64,000 nucleotides of DNA from Lichina pygmaea (GCA_963422465.1 OY730171.1:5166202-5230201); one strand, 5' to 3'. Counted from the stretch's first letter, positions 47,297 through 58,136 are shown. Numbers and translations are program-made. Notes: a model not told the origin generated them from the sequence alone.

Positions 47297-49157
47297 ATGA
47301 GCGACAAGACGGACGACAGCCAGCAGATGGACCACGACTGTCCAGGCGGCCGCTTCGTCGGCTCCATCGACCAGGGCACGACGAGCTCGAGGTTCATGAT
47401 CTTCGATTCGGAAGGGGCCGTCGTGGCCAGCCATCAGCTGCAATTCCCGCAGCTGCACCCACGTCCCGGGTACGCCTCCAGGCCTCCCCAGACCGGCACC
47501 GTCGACCGCAAGCTTGGTCCCAGGCGCACGACGCACGTCGGTGCGGACGTGCCGACCATTCTCACGCGTTCGACAGGTGGCACGAGCAGGATCCCTGGGC
47601 CATCCTCGACAGCGTCAGAAGGTGCGTCGACGAAGCGACGAGGAAGTTCGTCGAGCTCGGCCATGCGACATCCGCCGTCCGGGCCATCGGCCTGACCAGC
47701 CAGCGAGAGACGACGCTGGTCTGGGACTCGGTCGAGGGCGAACCGCTCTACAACGCCATCGCCTGGCCCGACACCCGCGCAGCGTCGGTCGTGCGAGACC
47801 TGAAAGAGCGCCGCGGTGCCTCGGCCCTGCGGCACGTCTGCGGCCTACCACTGTCCACCTATCCGTCGGCCGTCAAGCTGACATGGCTGCTCCGCAACGT
47901 CGACGCCGTACGCCGGGCCTACGACGAGGGCCGATTGGCCTTTGGCACGGTCGACACCTGGCTGCTCTACCGGCTCAACGGACGGGGAGACCGAGAAGTC
48001 TTCGTCACGGACGTGACGAACGCGTCGCGGACCATGCTGCTGAACCTAGAGACCCTTGACTACGACGATGTTCTGCTCGACTTCTTCCAACTCGACCGGG
48101 CCAAGATCAAGCTGCCAAGGATCTCGCCGTCCGCGGACAGGCACGCTTTCGGGCGCATGGCCGACGGGCCGCTCCGAGGCGTCCCGATCGCCAGCAGCCT
48201 GGGCGACCAGTCCGCAGCGCTCGTGGGTCAGGGAGGCCTCGATCCCGGCGCGGCCAAGAACACCTACGGCACCGGCTCTTTCCTCCTGCGGAACATCGGA
48301 ACCAAGCCTGCGACGTCTCGACACGGCCTCCTGACGACGGTGGCGTACCAGCTGGGCCGGGACCAATCGCCGGCGTACGCTCTCGAGGGAAGCATCGCGA
48401 GCGCCGGCAGCGCCGTACGCTTCCTGTCCGAGAGCCTGGGTTTCTTCGACAGGCCCGACGAGATCGAAGGGCTCGCCTCGAGCGTGCCGGACAACGGCGG
48501 CGTCGTCTTCGTCACCGCCTTCAGCGGCCTCTTCGCTCCATATTGGGCGGACGATATCAAAGGGACGATCTGTGGGTGCAGCCGATCAGATGCCGCTCCC
48601 ATCGTTCAAAACGGCTTCGGCCCCTCTAATCGACCCGCACGCGCAGATGGCATCACGCATCACACCGAGCGCGGCCACATCGCCCGAGCGACGCTCGAAG
48701 CGACGTGCCTCCAGACGAAAGCGATCGTCGACGCGATGGCACGGGACGAAGGCGACCAGATTCACGAGCTCGCCGTGGACGGAGGTCTAAGCGCATCGGA
48801 CCTGTGCATGCAGGTACGTCATCCGCTCGCGCCACCGCCGCCCCCACAATGACATGAGACCGAGACGCCGCTTTCTAACGCGAAGCTCGGATAAACCAGA
48901 TTCAGGCGGACATTCTGGGAATACCGGTCAGCCGACCGGCCATGCAGGAGACGACGGCGCTGGGTGCCGCCCTAGCCGCCGGCCTCGCCGTTGGCGTGTG
49001 GGAGCGAATCGACCGGCTCAGGCAGACGAACGGGCGGGGTCGCGTCGTCTTCCAACCGGTGATGGAGCGGCACGAACGCGAACGACTGTGTCGACGGTGG
49101 GAGAAGGCCGTCGCGATGGCGCGGGGCTGGGTTGACGACGACGACGACTACGCTTAG
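47297..49157 (+). CDS. GUT1: Glycerol kinase
   Basis: Phosphorylates glycerol with ATP to glycerol 3-phosphate, the first step of glycerol use; FGGY carbohydrate-kinase family. Four exons: 47297-47469, 47577-48571, 48647-48813, 48900-49157, 530 aa, the usual length. Motifs in order: GRFVGSIDQGTTSSRFMIFD (phosphate 1 loop), WHEQDPWAIL across intron 1, GLTSQRETTLVWD, TVDTWLLYRLNG, VTDVTNASRTMLLNLETLDY, SLGDQSAALVGQ, KNTYGTGSFLL, YALEGSIASAGSAVRFL, FVTAFSGLFAPYW, VDGGLSASDLCMQ, then ADILGIPVSRPAMQETTALG. The second intron (75 nt) has no stop and keeps frame, so an unspliced reading inserts 25 foreign residues in a conserved region; splicing gives GTIYGITHHTERGHIARATL. Start 47237 would add 20 residues. 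Confidence 0.95.
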
Positions 49158-51573
49158 CTGCACTGGGGCTCGAGCGGTGCATGAGCCGGACCGCGATACA
49201 CAGTCGAAGGTCTCTTAACCTGCCCCCGCTCGCAGTCGTGCAGTACCTACGTCCTCGGTGCGTACGTACGAGGGCCTTGGCACGTGATACCAAGCCCTCG
49301 ATCCTGCGCGAAGACCATTTTTCCACGGGTGCATGACGCAGCCGACCTCTCTCGTAACGCGTCCCGTATCCACATCTTGATCTGGTGGTTATAGCCGCTT
49401 GTGATATATCACCAGCACGACCGGTGGAACTCGATCGGGGTGCGCGCTGGAACTTGTCGACACATCTCGAGCCGCTGCACTGCGCAAGTGATCTCGATGT
49501 GACCGGATGCCGTGTCATGGTTTCTCTCATCGTCTTGGGAGGGATTGTACTACTCGTACGTCTATGCGGTGAGGCCGTCGTCAGGCTGATAGCACTGGAG
49601 CTGCGGCAACAAGTGTCCATACTGTCGTCGTGTGTTTGCTTTTCAACCACCCCTCCCTGCCAGTAAGAGCCATGGCAAGTCTCATGTCATTACGGATATG
49701 CCAACCTACGATCGCATGACGATCGGACTCTTGCCACGGTACGTAAGGAAGTAGTAGCACCGAAGGATAGGCTAATCGCGAGGAGTCTGGCGGTGGCCTT
49801 GAAAGGCTTTCCCTTCGCGCTATCTGCAACGAGGTCGACGTGCGATGGAGCTTCAAACAAATCACGCATGTTTTGGTTCTCGCCTTCTTTTCTGCCTAAA
49901 AGACCACGGGACCGACTACCACGCCGCTGGAAACAACCAGACTCGGCGGTCAGGATGGACAGGACGCGCTGCAGGTCCCTGCCGAGAGAAGCGCATCGGC
50001 GCTGCACCTTGGTCCACCTCGACTTCAACGCATCTTGCCGGCTCGTGAGTGCTTCGCCTTTTGCGTCGGCATCGGACGCCTGTTTTACAGTAGCTTCCGA
50101 GGGGACTCGGCGCTGGGTCGAGGCTGAGGACGCGGCCAAGAAATGATGGGCGGTTCAAGCGTGTGAAATCGAAGAAGGCGTGAGGCTGTCTTGGTGCACG
50201 TCCGCAGCCTTGCGGCAGTCAGAGCAGCTGATGACGGTCTCTCGTGCCAGCCACCGTCTTTCAGAGATTGGAAAACCCAGAACAAACCGTCTTCCGATCT
50301 CGGGGCCTGAACAATGCGATTGGCAAGTGTACTCGTAGAGATGAGCTGTTGAGTCTCGGCGAGGGGACCGCTTGACCCTGCGTCCAGGACGAAGGATGAC
50401 CGGTCCGCCGAGTCCGAGTGACGACATCCAGCAACGACGGGCAGGGGTTTATCGTTCGATTCCGGCCTCTGCACGTCTGAAGGCTGGGATCAAACTGTCG
50501 GAAAGAGGTGACGACACGTGATCGACGACTCGCAGTCTCTGCGGTCATGAGACGCGGAGCCACAGCAAAGCCGACGCTTTGGACCAGCAACGAAGGCTCC
50601 AAGTCGCGAGCGCCTTGGACAAGGGTGGATCCCAGCAGCGAGAGAGCCGTCAATGGAGGGCTCCGGTTAAGATGCCAAGGGCCTGACGGTGCCGGACACG
50701 ATCGAAGCACGGTCTGATTTCATCCATTTGACGGTCCGTAAACTGCTGGAAGACGACATGACGATGGCTTCCTAGAGACTCCGCTCCCGCAGTAGATATG
50801 TACGATGACGGCAAGGTGAACACGAACGCTCAGACCAACTCAACGGCGCCGCCAAACGGTCGAACCGCGTAAGACCAGGAAGAAGGGGAAGAAGAAAAGA
50901 AAGCGACGCACAAGTCGAGTTTGAGGAAGACATCCCAGTCTGTGTCACCGTCGTTGCGGCATTTGCACGAGGGATACGTCGGGCCACTCTGTTCTTGCTG
51001 GGATCATGCATGTCGACAAGCCCATGTATGGTCAACGGATATGGGCTCCAGCGCACGTTACGTAGCATGGGCTGGCCCCCCCAAGTCGACGTTACTCTAG
51101 GCCCAAGAGAAGCGAATCTTCGCGTCTTCTTCCGCAGCAGCAAAGCAGAAAGTCAATGGCGTACCGGGGTCTGCAGCGTGATCAGATGCCCGTCATTCGA
51201 CATGCATGAAGCAGAACTGGTGATACCCGGCTCTTCGTGCGCCGCCGCCGTCGCCCTCGCCGGCGGCGGCGGGGCCGGGGCCGGCAGACCAACAGCCGTT
51301 GCCGTGATCGCCTCGCTTCCCCGGTTCACTGTTGTCTTGTCCGATGAGTTCATGCGCCGAAAAGGGCCCCCCCACCCCCAAAATCTCGGACAGGAGACGG
51401 GGGAGAGGAAGAGGGAGGGTCGTCGAATAAAAGCTGAGGCCACACGCTTGCTCGAGAGCCGACCCAGAACACCCCTCCCGAACGTTCGTCGAAACCCGCT
51501 AAGCCGACCAACACCGTCCTCTTCTCGGACAGTTTTGATTGAGATAAACCGCCCCGCGCGGCCCTGGCCGACG
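49158..51573. other. Long intergenic region, no gene supported
   Basis: Several minus-strand open frames (for example 50427-50155, with a CSDC patch, and 50139-49690, with a coiled-coil-like LKSRWTKVQRRCASLGRDLQ) were examined. None has a good start, splice pattern or recognisable family, though one could be an exon of an unresolved minus-strand gene. The last few hundred bases are the promoter of the small Cys-rich gene. Confidence 0.4.
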
Positions 51574-51964
51574 ATGTGTGATCACACGCAGGTCGAGTAC
51601 ACCTGCGGCCACGTCCGATATCTCGTTCGAGCATGGTGCGTCAAGTACGAGAAGACGCACATTCGATGTCCCGCGAACGTCGTCGCCGTGTATGTCGCTT
51701 CTGTTCTCGCCCCGTACCCTGCACCTCCCGTTCCTCGTTCCTCGCGTCGAGCTCGGTCGACGTCGTTTTCGTTCACCTCGCAGAAAAGAGAGGGAGACGG
51801 ATGCATGCTGACGATAACTTAAGAGAGTTCCGATTGGGAGAACGGTGCAGTATGCGCTCACGGCTCGGTTTGGCAAGCGCAGCCCACCGGTGGATGCCTG
51901 AGGCTAACTCGAGCTTTGTGCCATCGACGGGACAGGCGACTGCAAACCCCACAACCTGAGATAG
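51574..51964 (+). CDS. Small conserved Cys-rich fungal protein (56 aa)
   Basis: Three tiny exons: 51574-51689, 51824-51849 (26 nt) and 51936-51964, 56 aa. Exon 1: MCDHTQVEYTCGHVRYLVRA, then WCVKYEKTHIRCPANVVA. The GTATGT donor with a GCTGAC branch and CTTAAG acceptor gives VEFRLGERC; a GTATGC donor with GGCTAAC branch and GACAG acceptor gives SDCKPHNLR and the stop. Cysteines and histidines (CDH, TCGH, WC, HIRC, ERCSDC) suggest a small zinc-binding fold. I recall very similar short proteins in many ascomycetes, starting MCDHTQVEY and ending near a CGDC motif, with no known function. No uninterrupted ORF reveals it, so automated annotation could miss it. Its 3' end is only about 80 bp from the convergent NTR1 gene. 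Confidence 0.85.
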
Positions 51965-52045
51965 CTGCACGAGCGAGCCCCCGCTCCATCCTGATCGGTC
52001 CGATCGCACCTTTCCCGCACCAGCCGGAATCTCTTCCCCGGCCAT

Positions 52046-52294
52046 CTACCGCCCCTCCGCTCTCTCGACCAAGGGCGAGCCCAGTTCGACGGGCTGCCAG
52101 ACGTCTCGCCGCACCTTGTTCTGTGCCCAGACCACGTCACCCTTCAAGTACACCAGCACGCCCCCTTTGCCGTTCGCGCTCGCGGTGATTCTCAGTATCG
52201 GTATACCGGTTTGCACGTGCGCCTCTCTCAGCGGCACCATCAGGAGATTCTCTTGCTCGCACCACACTTCGACGACGTCCCTGAAGCTGGCCTC

Positions 52295-52325
<31 letters not shown>

Positions 52326-54313
52326 TGAGATGGACAGACCGGGATGGATTCTTCGACGCTCCTTCCGCCGACGGCCACAGATGTCCCAGGTTCGTCGTGG
52401 GCCCGCGTTGCGGGCAGAGGAAGGTCCGTCGCGGCCCTGTCGCCAAGGTCGATGGCACGGTTCATCATGGCTAGCCCCCGCTCCCAAGAGTTCACAACGA
52501 TTGCCAGACGGTTGATCTCCTCGGGGATCTGACTCTTCCACCACGTGAACCACCGCCCGACCTCTTCATAGTTGGGTTCCGATGTTAGCCATTGATGAAG
52601 TATTTCAAGCCACTTGGGGAAGAACTCCATCGCGAGAAGTTGACCCATGACTTTGACGGGGAAGAGATCGCTCCAGTCGAGAACGCGCAGTAGAGGCTCG
52701 AGATCCTGGTCGGCCGGGTTGATGTCCAGCTCACGACGTAGCTTCTCCGCCAGTCGAGGCAGCATGTGACGGATCAAGAGCTTGTCAAAGTCTCGGCCGA
52801 GCACTTCCTTCCACGGCCGCAGGTCGTCGATCAGGCCGCCTCTCAGGTTGTAGGTGCTAAGCGCGCCCTTGAACTTCCTTCTCACGTCGGCAAGCAGACC
52901 GGACGAGCGACCGAGGTCCGTGTGCCGCGCGTCGAGATAGGGAAGCCACGGGAAGAGCCAGACGTGGGGAGAGCGCAGTTCCTTCTGTTCCTGCCGGTGA
53001 GAGGGCCTTGGGTTCCACGCCGCAAGCGCCTCGCCGAGCCGCCCAACGATCAGCCGATCGAGCATGTTGGCGAAGACGAACGGGGGAAGGACGTCCTTCC
53101 AGGCGTCCACCAGGGCGGTAAGCTGCGTCGGATGTTCCACCTTCCAGTCGTTCACGATGGCGGATCGGACCTTTGGTAGCCAAGTGCGGTATATCATCGT
53201 CTCGTACGGCGTGGTGGCCTTGCTGGGGCGCCGCCGCCCAAGAGCAGAGCCGTCATCGTAGGCGGCCACGATGGCGTCATCTGCTTTCGTCCCCGAGACG
53301 AGGACGTCGTGGAGACGATGGAGGTACGGAGCAACGTGGCGGACATCGTTCAACACATCCCATCGTTCCATGGCCGAGCGTAGGCGCGCATGCACCGCTG
53401 CGACAGCCGCCTCGCTCAGGTGATAGGTGCCGCTTTCTTCCTTGAACTCGAGCGCCAACGTCTCGAGCGCGGTGGTGACGGTCTCCCACTCGTCGTCGTG
53501 CGACGGCGGCTGGCCTTCGGCTGGCGCGTCGGAGATCGACCGCTCCAAGCCCCGCACGCCATCGACGAGGCCTTGCAGCCTGCGATCCGTCTCCCGTCCT
53601 TCGGCGACCTCCTCGCCGAGGAGCCGTTGTTGCTCGTTGAGGTAGTCTAGTTCGTCGCCGAGGATCCTCCATTCCTCAGCGTAGGCCTCGAGGTCCCGCT
53701 GGGCCCTGTCCGCTATCCTGGCAATCTCGGCGTCGGCGGACAGGCCTCCGCTCGGTGGGGCGGGGGAGGGCAAGAAAGTCGTCGACTTTCCCGTGATGTC
53801 GATCAGAGACTTGAGGACGGACGGAACGACCATGCCTGCGCTGTCTTCCTCTATCTCCGTCGCCGTTCGGAACCTGGTCTTCGGCCTCTTCGGCACCGTG
53901 CTCGCGACGGCGTCAGACCGATCGGCCTTGGTTCTTGGCTTCCGCGACCGGGCTTCTTCCTCGGACGAGTCCTCGACAGACTCGCCTCGAAGCCGAGCCA
54001 CGCGTCGCTCCTCGTCCTTGGCCTGCCGGGTCTTCTCACGAACGATGCCCAGCCCAGCCCCTTGAGGTCGTAGCTTCACGTCGATCGGAGCCGTGATACC
54101 CTGACCGGACGCTCCAAGACCTTGACCCGGTCTGTGTCCCATCTTGGCCATCATCCTCGCGGCAAAGGAATTCGGCGCCTGGGACGACTGGGGTTCGACG
54201 GCGGAGGAAGGGATGGAGGCACCGTCCATCTGCTCGTCCCCGTCGTCTCTCGACCTCTTGGCCGGCACGGAAGCAGGCGGTCGATGGCCGCCATACCGAG
54301 TTCCACCAGCCAT
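52046..54313 (-). CDS. SPP382: G-patch splicing factor Ntr1/Spp382 (TFIP11 family)
   Basis: Partner of the DEAH helicase Prp43 in disassembly of spliceosomes. Single exon from ATG 54313, 755 aa. The G-patch lies near the N-terminus: SFAARMMAKMGHRPGQGLGA, SGQGITAPIDVKLRPQGAGL (about 54000-54160). The GCFC-like middle domain contains ILGDELDYLNEQQRLLGEEV and PHVWLFPWLPYLDARHTDLG, WSDLFPVKVMGQLLAMEFFP. The C-terminus has the family ending: FRDVVEVWCEQENLLMVPLR, GKGGVLVYLKGDVVWAQNKV. A poly-Pro run (about 52298-52325) interrupts the tail. The frame stays open 54 codons upstream of the chosen ATG, but that part (MSKPHTTRRQGCAGSLCRKI) is not family-like. Confidence 0.93.
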
Positions 54314-55528
54314 GGCTCTGGTGTGACGAAGCTCGGGACGACGAGTCGTTCGAAACGGTGGAGCCTCCGCTGTCCTTGAGGAAGAGCCAAGTGACTGTAC
54401 AATCCAGAGAACGGTTATCTTACGGCACAACGAGCCAGCACAGCCTTGACGGCGTGTGGTATGAGGCTTACTCACTTACTAGAGTACGGAGGTTTCGCTG
54501 GAGACAAAGCCCAAGGGGAAGTAACGACTGTACTGGTATCTAAGTAGTGGCATCGAGATACTTCATGTCAAGCCGCAGATCGAGATTAGCCTGACCATTT
54601 GTTCCTACACCATCGAGTTGCTAGACGTCTCAAGACTTGTATTAATGCGGCTTAAAATATGGCTAGACAAAGTCTTGCAGTAGCATCATATAAGTCGTAT
54701 CAAGTACTTTCGTATGTACGGAGTACTCCGTAAGCCTTAATGCCTGCACGAAGGACACCCCCCTTGACTGGACGCACACCTCCGCTAGCGTTGCTGTACG
54801 CACACCCTCTGGATATGTACGATCAGTTGCTATTTCCTGTCACTGTCGCTATACAGAGCCCCTATATTCATGAGAAAGCTTTGTATCTACGGAAGTACGT
54901 ACTCATATGTACATATTACCCAGAGAATTCAGATACTGAGCACTACCTACATGAGGCAAGTCTCTACGTACCTCAGATGTCTCCAATGAAATCTCCAGCC
55001 ACTGCGACATCTCCAGCAATCATCTCTGTTGGAACCTCCGATACCCCTCTGAGATCTCAAGCAATCTCTCCGACAGAATCCCTGATGGAATCCCAAGCCC
55101 CCTCCCCGCCATCTCCAGTGCTATCTCTGGCACAATCTCTGATGGGTTTCTTGGCCTCTGTGATGCCTCTGGCCCTAATGTCTGGACCTGCTGCTGGCCT
55201 CCCACTGGACCATGCCCATGTCCATGACCCTGACCCTGACCCTGACCCTGTCTCAGCCCTGTCCCGCTCCCCTTCCCCGCTTAACAGTCTCAAGATATGA
55301 CGGATTTCAGCATATAGATTGGTCACTTCAATAAGTGCTTTCATGTCTGGATAGACCCCGGGGGGTGGTGATTCAAGCATGGTGAGTAGTCTAGCGACAG
55401 CGACAGGAACTGTAACCGACCGTACATATCCAGGGGGTGTGCGTACAGCAACGCTAGGGGTGTGCGTCCAGTAAAGGGGGGTGGGCGACTCTTTGTGGAA
55501 ATATGTTAGTGTGACACCTTTAGTAAGT
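54314..55528. other. Start of repeat island
   Basis: Contains the NTR1 promoter, a copy of the palindrome TACGGAGTACTCCGTA at 54717-54732 and a minisatellite ORF on the minus strand. Base composition falls and C/T-rich tracts appear. No host gene is supported. Confidence 0.5.
55057..55380 (-). CDS. Uncertain ORF with minisatellite, 107 aa
   Basis: From ATG 55380 the first part (MLESPPPGVYPDMKALIEVT, NLYAEIRHILRLLSGEGERD) looks protein-like with a helical segment. It then passes through a CCCTGA hexamer array (about 55224-55252, read as Gly-Ser repeats) and a degenerate repeat of GAGATTGTGCC-type units. Low-complexity sequence is open on both strands here. It may be a fragment of a larger repeated ORF. 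No function is proposed. Confidence 0.25.
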   Translation of the reverse strand: MLESPPPGVYPDMKALIEVTNLYAEIRHILRLLSGEGERDRAETGSGSGSGSWTWAWSSGRPAAGPDIRARGITEAKKPIRDCARDSTGDGGEGAWDSIRDSVGEIA

Positions 55529-55538
55529 GAAAAATCCC
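55529..55538 (+). repeat. Left copy of 10-bp target-site duplication
   Basis: GAAAAATCCC, identical to 56508-56517, immediately outside the terminal inverted repeats of the outer element. Confidence 0.75.
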
Positions 55539-56507
55539 GGACAGCTACAGTACTCTGGTACCCCCCAAATGCACGTATATTACCTCGGTGCCCCCTCTTA
55601 CTTCCATGCCCCCCACGCTTAGCATAAGTTTGGTGGCACTACGTAATACTACTAACGGACAATTAATGCGATGCCCCCCTCTGTGCAACTTTTCGCTTAC
55701 CATGCCCCCCTTCTTACTTCAATGCCCCCTCAGCTAATGGTACGTACCAGGGTACCTCAAAATCAGCGAAGATCTGTAGGGAGCATAAGTACTCCAGAAC
55801 TATTGACAAGTCAGCTTTCCATGCCCCGACTGACTGACTCCACACAGCTGATGGAGTCTCCATACCCCCAAAAATGCCATGAATGACATCAAAATCAAGG
55901 TCTGTCTAGAGTAACGTAGAGCTAGGCACTGGATGCGACAAGAAGAAAAATGCGACCGCGAAATGTGTGCTGTATGATATCCCCAAGAGTTATGACACCT
56001 GTATCCTGGTCAACTTTGAAAAGTACTTAGGCTTCCGTGGCCCGGCTGGGTGCAGTGTATGTATCTGGGTACGTACCCTTAGCTGATGGGGGCATTGAAG
56101 TAAGAGGGAGGGCATGGTAAGCAAAAAGTTGCATGGAGGGGGGTATCGCATTAATTGTCCGTACTACAGTACTAAACTTTTGGGGCATCAGCTCACTGAC
56201 AGCTCAACTCCACACCACTGATGAGGGTCCCACACCACCAAAAATACTATATATGACATCAAGAATGAGATCTGACTTGATGGGAATAGAGCTACTAGAC
56301 ACTGGATGTGACTACAAAAAATTCAAGTTAAGGATGTGTGCTGTGTGACGTTTCCAAGACTTATGAAGCTTATACCTTGCTTGACTTGAAGAAATACCTA
56401 GCTTTATACAGTATGGTGTAGCTCGGCAAAGTGTATGTACTGATTCATGCAGGGGGCTTAGGAGCGTAAGATACGTGCATAGTGGGGGATACCGGAGTAA
56501 TTGTCCC
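55539..56507. mobile_element. Nested non-autonomous DNA transposon (Mutator-like MITE), outer copy
   Basis: Terminal inverted repeats start GGACAGCTACAGTACTC at 55539 and GGGACAATTACTCCGG (reverse complement) at the right end 56507. Both continue with TGG/CGG-TACCCCCC... and ATGCACGTAT. The element is bounded by exact 10-bp direct repeats. A second copy sits inside it; without that insert it is about 465 bp (55539-55656 plus 56161-56507), close to the 504 bp of the insert. No transposase ORF is present. Duplications of 9-11 bp with long inverted ends point to Mutator-type (MULE) transposition; this is inference. Confidence 0.7.
55657..56160. mobile_element. Inner copy of the same MITE-like element
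   Basis: About 95-bp inverted arms: 55657-55757 begins GGACAATTAATGCGATGCCC, and the reverse complement of about 56066-56160 begins GGACAATTAATGCGATACCC and stays similar through the arm. The core (about 55830-56060) is a diverged direct duplicate of 56190-56430 in the outer copy (both contain CACTGGATG and a TGTGTGCTGT motif). It lies close to the left end of the outer copy. No clean duplication flanks it. Confidence 0.7.
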
Positions 56508-56517
56508 GAAAAATCCC
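56508..56517 (+). repeat. Right copy of 10-bp target-site duplication
   Basis: GAAAAATCCC, identical to 55529-55538. Confidence 0.75.
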
Positions 56518-57349
56518 TCAAGTTTATCATCAAAACACTTGTGATCAGATCACCTACTAGGCTATACCCTGAGTTTCTTGACAACTTAGCACCAGCAACC
56601 CCAGAGTGACAGCGGATTAGTGCCCGCGTGCTCAGCATCTTCAGTCGCAACACCAGTCGGCAATGCCAAAAGAATAGATCTAGATGTCTTGAGAGTTTTG
56701 ACAATACAGGTCTAGAATCAATTTTGGCCTGTCAACTCACATTAATTTGACACTTCATAGAATGATACACACAGAGGCAAACAGACCAAGAAACATGATC
56801 CACTCATCCAGTCTACATTACAGGTGGATTCTATGCCACAAGACCTACAACTACTAGACTCAACTCAGACAAGGCCTACTATCAAGACATCAGACAATCT
56901 CACGGACAGGCCCAATACTGATAGCACCGTGTAAATCTCCTAGCTCCCTGGTTCAGTAGAAGTCTTGTGATCTCTCTGGCTGGGAATCAAAAGGTCTTTT
57001 GTGTGAGCTCAGAATTCAGAAAAGTGTTGTTGCCGAGGCACTTAGTCATCACTCCCAAGACTCTTACTTGTATATGTACATTGGGTGTGTTCCCTGGTGG
57101 AACCAAGAGATCCAGAACAAGGTTAGAGAGGAAAGAAGAGTAAGAAGACAAGTTCTCAGAGGACAGGCATCCCAAGAAGATCTAGAGCAATGTTAAAGGC
57201 CAGTCCACACTCACACAGAATGTGGATAGTCTATGTATCTTGACTGAGAAGAGCAGAGACTCAACAGATGAATAGCAAGTGGGGTAACTCTCTTGCTATT
57301 ATCACTTGTAATGTGTGTTCAGTCTGAAAAGCTATTCTCTCCAGCTATC
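56518..57349. other. AT-richer repeat-island sequence
   Basis: No gene or identifiable element; short ORFs only. Probably decayed repeat or host flank into which the older LTR inserted. Confidence 0.4.
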
Positions 57350-57508
57350 TGTTGCGGTCTGTACCGTACCGTCCTAACTGAGTATAGGATTAAGGGCAAG
57401 ATGCGGAAGGCGGGTTGGTTCTCGCAGGAGAGGAGTGTCAAGGAGTGCGAAGGGGTTTGGTGGAATGTGGTGGTGGTGACACCTGATCAATAGCTTTGTA
57501 CAAAAGGA
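57350..57508 (-). repeat. Fragment of an older LTR, split by the chromovirus
   Basis: Begins TGTTGCGGTCTGTACCG and matches the first ~160 bp of the LTR at 57509, more diverged than the two LTRs are from each other. It stops at ACAAAAGGA, where the younger element starts, so the younger element inserted into an LTR of its own family. The rest of the older LTR should lie beyond the window. Confidence 0.85.
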
Positions 57509-58102
57509 TGTTGCAGTCCGTACCGTACTGTCCTATCCGAGTATAGGATTAGGGCGAGAGGTGGAAGGCGGGTTGGTTCTCGCAGGAGAGGAGTGTCAAG
57601 GAGTGCGAAGGGGTTTGGTGGAACATGGTGGTGGTGACACCTGATCAACGGCTTCGTACAAAAGGATTGTATTGAAGTAGATCTAGTTGTCTGGATCACA
57701 ACATGAGTTGAAGACGATCGTTCCATAGGGGAACTATCGCCGGACTATATAGTGCCCAGTTCGTGAGCAGAGTGAGCTCTGCTCACTTTGCTCACTTTTC
57801 ATGCACGCTGCAGTGAGCTGGGTGAGCTCTGCTCACTTTGCTCACTTTTCATGCACGCTGCGGTGAGCTGGGTGAGCTCTGCTCACTTTGCTCACTTTTC
57901 ATGCACGCTGCGGCAAGCTGGGTGAGCTCTGCTCATTTTGCTCACTTGTTCGTGCATATGCATGCTGCGGCAAGCACCCCCTGGTTTGTCTTGCCAGTCA
58001 CGTGACTGGTTCCCGTGTCACGCTGTCTGGTACTTCCGTCCAGTATCCTGTCTGCTGCTTTCTGTGAGTATATAAGGACTGTGTTCCTCCTGGGTTGTAA
58101 CA
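57509..58102 (-). repeat. 3' LTR of the chromovirus (594 bp)
   Basis: Bounded by TGTTGCAG at the plus-strand left end and GTTGTAACA at the right end, so the minus-strand LTR reads TGTTAC...GCAACA. Just outside, 58103-58120 is pyrimidine-rich on plus (GGAGAGGAGGAT on minus), the expected polypurine tract. It contains a 50-bp tandem repeat, a palindromic ACTATATAGT box (57744-57753), and a plus-strand TATATAAGG box (58069-58077). Confidence 0.88.
57767..57975. repeat. LTR minisatellite, about four ~50-bp units
   Basis: Units contain GTGAGCTCTGCTCACTTTGC, then TCACTTTTCATGCACGCTGC. Each unit carries GAGC/GCTC inverted pieces that could fold. The same array is in the right LTR (about 63700-63905). 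Confidence 0.88.
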
Positions 58103-58136
58103 CTATCCTCCTCTCCATCTTTCATCATCTTGATGA

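Noticed and set aside
49690-50139. Minus-strand ORF with coiled-coil-like segment
   Set aside because: No ATG start in a good place and no recognisable family; could be an exon, but unsupported.
52046-54475. 54-residue N-terminal extension of Ntr1
   Set aside because: Family proteins start near the G-patch; the extension sequence is not family-like.
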